A stretch of 64,000 bases of DNA from Dipteris shenzhenensis (Eukaryota > Polypodiophyta > Polypodiopsida > Gleicheniales): the NCBI GenBank assembly GCA_047967505.1, contig CM106540.1; one strand, given 5' to 3'. The notes under the pieces were generated by a model. That model had not been told where the DNA came from, made no database searches, and saw nothing but the letters and a program-made list of their open reading frames with translations. A program made the translations under genes and the position numbers. Shown here piece after piece: positions 57,991-64,000 of this stretch. Numbering within the stretch: position 1 is the stretch's first letter; each line of letters opens with the position of its first letter.

Positions 57991-58189
57991 GGGATGACGC
58001 TCAAACTCCTTTCTGCATCTGGGCGGAGCACGAATGAGACCTCCTGCCAGTGTCTACCAGACCCTGTGAAGGCTCCTCATCAAGGGGGAACCCTTCCCTG
58101 TATCCATAGGTTTCTTCATAGGCTTTGAGAAGACACAAGAGATCTGTGAGTGGGGGAGTGACTTTGACTTCATATGGATACCGCGGGGC

Positions 58190-58650
58190 TAGATAGTGAG
58201 CTACTTCGGATTCCAGGTTGGTATTGACATTATAGAACAACAACGGATTGCCCTAGTCCTTGAGAGTGTTCGGCGCAAGCTTCTCTACTGGAGCTCGGCC
58301 AAAGTCTTTCTAGCATGGCATGCCTTAGTGGCAAACCAGGTCCTTCTTGCTACGGCCTGGTATATCGCCTCCTGTTGGTGCTTTCACAATGGATGCATTG
58401 GTTTGCTTCGACGATTGGTTCAAAACTTCCTTTGGGTAGGTTCGGACGACACGAGGAACACTAGAGCCTGGGTATCTTGGTAGACGATGATCATGCCGTA
58501 GGCACTGGGAAGCTTGGGTATCATTGATCCGGAGATGCAGAGCAGAGCCCTCCTAGGCAAGTTGGTTGTTCGCAGCCTCACCCCAGGTGCAAAGCCTTAG
58601 AAGCTCCTCTTACAATGAGGGCTTCTAAGGAACACCCCACACACTGGGGG
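58190..58650 (+). pseudogene. Inverted LINE ORF2 segment (post-RT domain) inside the LINE
   Basis: The plus strand, antisense to the rest of the LINE, reads YFGFQVGIDIIEQQRIALVL, RRKLLYWSSAKVFLAWHALV and RRLVQNFLWVGSDDTRN. Then, after a frame change, LGIIDPEMQSRALLGKLVVR follows. This is the LINE region between the polymerase and the C-terminal zinc-binding part, directly upstream in element order of the sequence at 57990 on the other strand. Confidence 0.8.
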
Positions 58651-59045
58651 ACAGTGGCAGCCTTCACACATATGGATCTTCTCAGAGGCCCCCCTAGCGG
58701 CAATCTGATAACTCCTACCATCAAACCACACATTGGCTCCTTGCGCGTGAAGCTCAACTGACAGCTCACCTCCGCACCATGGGCATGCCAAAGGTCCACT
58801 CCCTATGGCCCCACTCTGGGATAAAGACTTCATTCCAGCTTACAAGGCCCCAAATCTGAAGATATGTGGAGTGAGAATGTCCATCATGCATGAAATCTGA
58901 TCTCCCATAATAGCATCAAACACCTCTCGAGACCACTTCTCCAACCCTGTGGAGGCAAACTGCAATCTCCAAACGGGGTGTGTCTAAGAGCCCACTGCAC
59001 TGATCATTCCTAACCTCCAAAAGTATGCAGTAAGGGACGCCTAGG
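58651..59045 (+). other. Possible continuation of the inverted LINE segment
   Basis: Plus strand still reads weakly LINE-like (HIWIFSEAPLAAI near 58670), with several stops. The minus-strand open frame at 58597-58833 with CPWCGG and CEGC is probably a shadow. The right edge of the inversion is not resolved. Confidence 0.35.
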
Positions 59046-60720
59046 CTAGACGTTGGGAGCTGCTGACCGAGAGGATGAGCCCCGTCCCTTAGGATCCCTC
59101 CATGAATGGACCGATTGCTGCTGCGATGAGGAAGCAGAAGGGGGTGTCATCTTACCCTTGCCTGTTGGCAGGGGTGTCAAGGTGGAAGAACCTGCTGCAG
59201 AGGTGGAGAGGGAGGCGACGGGGGAGGTAGGGGAACAGGGCACAGAGGGAGGGGGGCAAGTGGTGAGAGTGATCATAGTAGGAGGGGTTGGGGGGGGGAG
59301 GGGGCGGGGGAACCCTAGAGGGGGGGGGGGGGAAGTGGAAAGGAAGAGGGGGAGGGATCTGGAGGGGGAGGAGGGATAAGAACGACCGCAGCCCCCCTTG
59401 TTGATCAAGCTCATTGGAGCTTTGGATCCGCTCCTCCAAAGCCACTGTCAGGGGAGCATCTAGGGCTTTCACCATCGCTACATCTAGAGCTCCTAGGGCT
59501 CATTGCTAATGCAAGGGTGGGTGCAGAGACTGAACCTCCGAAGTGGGAGGATCACCTGGCTGGGCAGTGACCCCTTCTGCTTGGGAGGTAGCTCCTGTTG
59601 TTCCTCCTCTGGGGCCTCTTGGTTAACTCTGTCCCTCTCTCTGCATTCGGCCCTCTGCCTGCGGCGCTTGCAGCCTTGTTTGCTTGGGTTCTTTTTCTTT
59701 TTAACCTAGGTTCAATCCCCTTCTAACGGGGTAACCCAGGGGGTCTAAGACTCCTGTTGCTCTTGCCTGAGAGGGTGTTGGACTTGGGCCTGCTGACTCT
59801 GCCTGCTCTACGGGGTTGGGGAGGGAGGCACTTGACGGCCATGGCCACGGGGAAAATCTCTAGCTAAGTGACCCATCAGTCTGCAACGGAGACACTGGCC
59901 TAGTTGGGGACCCCTTCATCTACTACCAGTGTTGCAGTCGAATCTGGTAGAGACTCGAGCACTTTGCCAAATGTTCGACCAATGGAGGGGAGGATGGATC
60001 TATACTCCTTTGGGAGTTTTGGGAAGCAAAACATAACTGGGAAGGTGGAGAACATGGTGTGTCATGTCCATGTCCTCCATTGTAAAGCCATGGTACCAAG
60101 GAAAGAGGTACACTAGATTTGGGCCAAGGAGGATGGGGCTATGCTCCACAAGTGTTAAGGCTATATCGGGGGAGCTCAGCTAGAGATGACTAAGATGCCT
60201 CTCCCATAGATGGTGACCTCCCGAATGTGGTCACCCTCTAGTGCCAAGTTCGCATGGATCCACCCTGAACATGTTGCCATGTGGGTGTGAGGCCCATAAT
60301 TTTTCCCACAATCGCCTTGTCCTAAGGGATTGAACTTCTTGTTGAACCTGTTATTTGTTAGCTGGAGAAAGAAGGACCTTAACGGCTGTAGGATTTGAGG
60401 GTGCTACCATAGAGCCCCTTTGGCTAGACCAAAGGTCACCACCAAGATCTTCTTCCTTTTGACAAACACAAATGCTCCTGCTTCTGGTGAAGAAAGGAAG
60501 GAAAAAGGGGGAGAGGTGGGGCGAGGGGTAGTGGACAATACGAGAGGGTGAAGGCAAAGAAGGGGGATGAAGGAGGGGAGGGCAGGGCACATGGAGGGAG
60601 GGCGAGTAGGCGGGGAGGTGGAGTGGAAGGGGAGGCGAAGGTGGGGAGGGATGGCGAGGAGGCAAAAGGGCATCGGGAGGAGGGGTAGAGAGGAGACGGG
60701 GTGGAGCGGTGGTCAAGGCA
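59046..60720 (-). pseudogene. LINE ORF1 with defective zinc knuckle and Pro-rich tail
   Basis: Begins near MVAPSNPTAVKVLL (about 60440 on the minus strand). It passes through TIYGRGILVI near 60200, LPKEYRSILPPLVEHLAKC near 60000, and a zinc knuckle QCLRCRLMGHLARDF near 59890. In the knuckle the fourth zinc ligand is Phe instead of Cys. The region 59046-59414 is an open Pro/Ser-rich tail. Several stops and frame changes occur. A related copy of the first part is at 41070-41700. Nucleic-acid-binding ORF1 proteins with a CCHC knuckle are usual in plant L1 elements. Confidence 0.65.
59280..59336 (+). other. G-run cluster, potential G-quadruplex
   Basis: Runs of 4, 9, 5, 5 and about 14 consecutive G lie within 57 bases on the plus strand, opposite the Pro-rich part of LINE ORF1. 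Confidence 0.8.
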
Positions 60721-60835
60721 GGGTAGAGGACAAGGAGGAGGCTAGGGTGGAGAGGAGGCGAGGCGGCGGAGGGGAGGCTAGGGGCGGGATGGCGATGGCA
60801 GGTAACAAGAGTAGCTAGGTTTCTACTTCAATCCC

Positions 60836-60847
60836 GATGCCAGTGCC
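60836..60847. repeat. Target-site duplication of the LINE, right copy
   Basis: GATGCCAGTGCC, partner of 56446-56457. Gypsy coding resumes immediately to its right. Confidence 0.75.
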
Positions 60848-61290
60848 TATCAAAATGACCACATCTCATAGCATGCCTTTGGAGTCAAATGGTCATTGAT
60901 CTACCATGCATACTTAGAATGGCGATGGCTTATATGATTTGAACTTTAGCCTCTGTGCAATCTCTTCAACAATTATATTCACCCCTGATCCTCCATCCCC
61001 TATGACACCCAGTATAGTTGCTTCTTAATCTTAATAGTAATCACTTTAACTTCCTCATCAGCTACTAGAGTATCAATTACAGGCAAAGTGGCTAAGGATA
61101 CATGTCCTTTGGTTGCTCGGATGAATCTTTGATGGATGAGCAAAGAAGTCACAGCAATATGGAGCTATTTGCATTAACTTGACAAAAGTTAGACTAACTT
61201 GCATATTCTTGAATGTTTCCCATGCTCAGGCTAGCTCTGTGCTAGTTTCTTGTGAAGTATTTGGTTCTTCTTCTTTGGACTTGGATTTTG
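60848..61290 (-). pseudogene. Gypsy protease-like segment, 5' part
   Basis: Minus strand runs into the LINE with VVILIG, in phase with TGIYYIVSFIV on the other side. The rest resembles the gag-pol junction, with stops. The two-piece protease is the main evidence that the LINE inserted after the gypsy element was in place. Confidence 0.6.
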
Positions 61291-62820
61291 GGTATTCTCA
61301 TCACTTGGTAAAAGAGTGCTGAATTTGTTTGGGCATTTGTACTATTGAATCTTTCCCTTTCAATTCCTTTGCAATTTGAGCTACCAACTCCTTTTGTTCC
61401 TTCCAATTGATATCTTTACTCAAAGCCATGTTTTTAGCTATTATCATCAACCCTTTTGATCGAATGATTACTTGAGCATCAATTTTATTTGGCAACTTGG
61501 CTACAATTGCTCAGCATTATGGATCTATCTCTTTTATTTCCATGTTAATCTTTAGGAGCTTCAAGTGCTCCCCCCAGATTGGACAATCAAAATGCAAAGG
61601 ATTTTCTCCATAATATAAACACTTGATTTTAGATGGATTAGTCTTCTCTTTACCATTCTTACTCTTGTCTTTTTGGTTGGGATGTGGTGGTTTGCTGCCT
61701 CAGTTATCAGTTTGCTAACACTTGGTGATTTTTACCATTAAACTAGCATTCTGACTCATCAAGGCCAAATTTGGTGTAGATATTGTAATACTTAGTCTTG
61801 CACTGCTCTTCTACATGTCCACCTCTTAGACATCTACTACACCACTTCTCATTATTATCTGGCTTACCTCGAATGCCCAATTCTTTTAAGGCCTTATTTA
61901 GCTCAATTTTTAAATTTTCTTTGTTGGAATCTCCTCGGTATCACTGTCAGCATCCTTCTTCTTTACCTTGTTTTTGAACCTTCACTCTTCTCATAGGTTT
62001 TGGTTAGGTTGACTATATTGAGCTTGTACAAATCTACTTAGGTACTTCCTGTGATTAACCATGCTCACATAGACTTGTGATCTAGAACCATACTAAACTA
62101 ATTAATAAGAGCTCTCATTCTAAGCACAAAGTCTTGGGATAGATTCTCCCTTATTTTGCTTTAGTTCACTTAGCTTTGTCCAGATATCCTCCCCGTTAAT
62201 CTCCTATTGGAGTCTTTGCAAGAAAGCTTGGACATTGCATACCGGTTGGGAAAATACTCAATCAAAAACTGATTGAACCACATTTGAGCATTTTTAATTA
62301 AGGTACATGGGAAATAGTCCATATACTCTTCATCTGTTGTTGCAACATTGATGTGGTAGGCACGAAAAAACTCTACAAGTGGCTATAAGGATCTTCATCA
62401 TTCGTGCCTTTTAAAATTTGAAAATTTACCTTGATGTTGGAGCTGGTCTTGAAAATTTCTTCTCTAGAACCTGAGTAAGGCAAATCTATCACTTGGAAGA
62501 ACTGATTCACTAGCTCCCCACCTCTCATAACCGCCTTCATGGTTGTGAGGTCTCTATAGATTGCTCCTGGCTTGGTTGGTACTGGTCTTCAAGCTATAAG
62601 GGTACATCTTGATGTATTCCTAGGCCGAGTAGTATCTCTATGGATTGTGAGAGGAACTCGGGTGGGCTACCTTAACTGCTAGTCATTCACCTTGGATATT
62701 TGGTGGTGCCTCTCTCCATCAAAAGCATGCATGTCCTCATGACAGTGGATTCTTTGTCCATTAGCCGTAGCCGGTCTTATGGCTTCATACCTTTCTTGAA
62801 GCACTCCTTCTAGAATGATA
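61291..62820 (-). pseudogene. Gypsy gag (broken)
   Basis: Minus strand near 62420-62230 reads DEEYMDYFPCTLIKNAQMWF and NQFLIEYFP, the core of gypsy gag (EYM..FP.TL...A..WF). A complete CCHC knuckle (CSRCLRGGHVEEQC) lies at about 61808-61850. A Lys-rich piece (KNMALSKDINWKEQKELVAQ) lies at about 61440-61380. Stops and frameshifts separate all of these. Confidence 0.75.
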
Positions 62821-63029
62821 GTTGAGTATAATCAAACACATTCTCATGTCTTTTTAAGCTGGTCTTCTCCTTTATTATGTTGTTCTACTAAGGATATGGC
62901 CATCCATTTGAAATCCAAACTCTTCGTAGATGAGTGCTCGGATTCCATTTGCCACGATGGACCTTCACCTACCAATCTTCTAGGATGCCTTGGACCAACA
63001 CCATCATTTTAACCTTTTGGTGCACCGAG

Positions 63030-63545
63030 TGCAATCTCTTTTAGAAGGTAGTTATTTACGCAGTTATTTGATTTTAACAGGCAGAGAAGAGAACAAGAGA
63101 TAGTGTGTCGAGTTCTCTTCCTCTGACCTGAGTTGCTAGGTTAGGGAGTTCATTGCAAGCCAAGGTGGCTTGGTTGTGTCAAGTTAGCTTGATTCAATGG
63201 AAATGAACAAGCAATTAATTGTTATTCTATGCAATCCTGATGTATTGCCTCCATTGTCTTAGTGTTTAAGTGTGTTATAACTCGATGTTCTCCCATCATC
63301 ATATGGTTCTCCCACAATAACTAACCCCAATCTCCAAGTGTTTTATATGTTGGCACCTATTTTGCACTCAAGCACACTCTCCTTGGGATTGCAAGAGTGA
63401 GCATCTTCATCGAGCACAATACTGGGTTGGGAAGTAAACCAAGCATTTTTTAGTTAGAGGAGTGAGGGGTTAGAGCACAACACTGGGTTGGGAAGTAAAC
63501 CGAGCATTTTTTAGTTAGTCAGGTGAGGGACCAAATTCGTCAACA
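63030..63545 (-). repeat. 5' LTR of the gypsy element, with internal 61 bp duplication
   Basis: Minus orientation runs from TGTTGACGAATTTGG at 63545 to GATTGCA at 63030. Contains a tandem duplication (63412-63472 and 63473-63533) that is single-copy in the inverted LTR at 49687. The interior begins with CTCGGTGCACCAAAAGG. Confidence 0.7.
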
Positions 63546-64000
63546 TTTTGGAGATTCTACTTGGGAAGGGTCAAGTGATTTTTGAGTTGATAAGCTATTA
63601 GGGTAGGAGATTTTGAGAACCGAGTTGTCAAGCTTAGTGTCAAAGTGGAATAAGAAGAGAGTTCATGTTAGCTCATGATAAAGTGAAAAAGCTATTGGGA
63701 GTCGTGGCCTACTACAATAAATCTATTCAAGTAACTCCAGATGAGTGGCATTAATAGGTAGTGTGCTTGAAGACTGGTGTGTGGAATGTAAAAAAGTACT
63801 CGGATTGTTTTTTGACTAAATTTTTACTTAAGCAATGGGTGACACACTCTTAGAGAGATGAAGAAGATAGATGGCCAACATGAAGAGTATCTGAGCCACA
63901 GTTGTTACATTTGACTATGCAAAGTGAAGTAGTCTTAGAACCAGAGTTCAATGGCTGAAGGAGGTTGGTAGAAGAAATTGTCCAACATGAGCGACAAGAA
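63546..64000. other. Right flank, no gene seen
   Basis: AT-rich sequence with no open frame of note. Confidence 0.4.

Larger units (their letters stand above)
56458..60835 (-). mobile_element. LINE inserted in the gypsy element, internally rearranged
   Basis: Sense strand is minus. A poly-A tail (poly-T 56458-56470) and a 12 bp imperfect target duplication define both ends. From the 5' end it has a C-rich leader (60560-60830), ORF1 with a defective zinc knuckle, and a Pro-rich ORF1 tail. Next comes a segment at 58190-58650 or beyond lying in the opposite orientation, and then the 3' end of ORF2 (57990-57000) and the 3' UTR. Endonuclease and polymerase core are missing. About 4.4 kb remain. 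Confidence 0.8.
53071..63545 (-). mobile_element. Ty3/gypsy LTR retrotransposon, minus strand, split by a LINE
   Basis: Minus-strand order from the right: 5' LTR (63030-63545), gag, CCHC knuckle, protease-like segment, RT, RNase H, integrase. Pol with integrase last is diagnostic of Ty3/gypsy. The protease-like segment is interrupted at 56457/60848 by the LINE. Removing it restores a continuous frame in which VVILIGTGIYY leads into AYPILLERPWL. Multiple stops and indels elsewhere make the element inactive. A same-orientation 3' LTR was not found after the integrase end near 53074. Confidence 0.8.

Noticed and set aside
59046-59414. Overlapping Pro-rich (minus) and Gly/Glu-rich (plus) open frames as separate genes
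   Set aside because: GC-rich low-complexity DNA opens both strands. The minus frame fits the tail of LINE ORF1, and the plus frame is its shadow.
59706-59740. tRNA-like B-box (GGTTCAATCCCC)
   Set aside because: No matching A-box or cloverleaf could be drawn around it.
60351-60818. Pro/Ser-rich minus frames and Gly/Arg-rich plus frame as host genes
   Set aside because: They lie in the C-rich leader and start of LINE ORF1 and show no domain.

Overview
This window looks like nuclear DNA of a flowering plant. The evidence is Ty1/copia elements with the plant initiator-Met primer site (TGGTATCAGAGC), a Ty3/gypsy element, several L1-type LINEs, long GA/CT microsatellites, and one intron-containing gene with canonical GT-AG introns whose predicted protein resembles plant SIN3-like co-repressors. 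I cannot name the species. Most of the window is transposon-derived and no prokaryotic feature is present. Nearly every mobile element is broken by stops, frameshifts or deletions.

Layout. 1-118: possible partial host exon. 664-2640: two copies of an LTR-like repeat, the first followed by a primer-binding-like site, with no pol gene between them. 3.3-5.0 kb: LINE relic with an endonuclease signature. 5.0-8.9 kb: AT-rich, no gene seen. 8.9-10.25 kb: array of imperfect palindromes, part of it duplicated as a tandem of about 559 bp. 10413-17983: a copia element whose LTRs carry telomere-like CCCTAA repeats, flanked by about 104 bp direct repeats. A second copia (coding 13139-16547, 3' LTR ending 16775) sits inside it. 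18.1-22.2 kb: LINE relic on the plus strand. 23521-28946: copia A on the minus strand, with both LTRs, PBS, PPT and a target-site duplication supported by a second, empty copy of the host repeat at 30.4-30.8 kb. 32.5-34.2 kb: 5'-truncated LINE on the minus strand. 36250-39565: the host gene. 41.1-41.9 kb: LINE ORF1 relic. 43.9-49.4 kb: a purine-rich tract split by copia B (45343-48645, perfect 5 bp duplication AGTTA). 49.7-50.1 kb: an LTR inverted relative to the one at 63.0-63.5 kb. 53.07-63.5 kb: a minus-strand gypsy element split by a rearranged LINE (56458-60835) with a 12 bp imperfect target duplication.

The most biologically interesting locus is the gene at 36.25-39.57 kb. Twelve exons splice in phase into a predicted 497-residue protein with a single paired amphipathic helix (PAH) domain followed by a Sin3 HDAC-interacting domain. 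It stops where canonical SIN3 proteins continue for several hundred more residues. It is either a compact SIN3-like co-repressor or a 3'-truncated paralogue. The rest of the window records layered insertions: LINE into gypsy, copia into copia, copia into a dispersed repeat, and copia into a purine tract.
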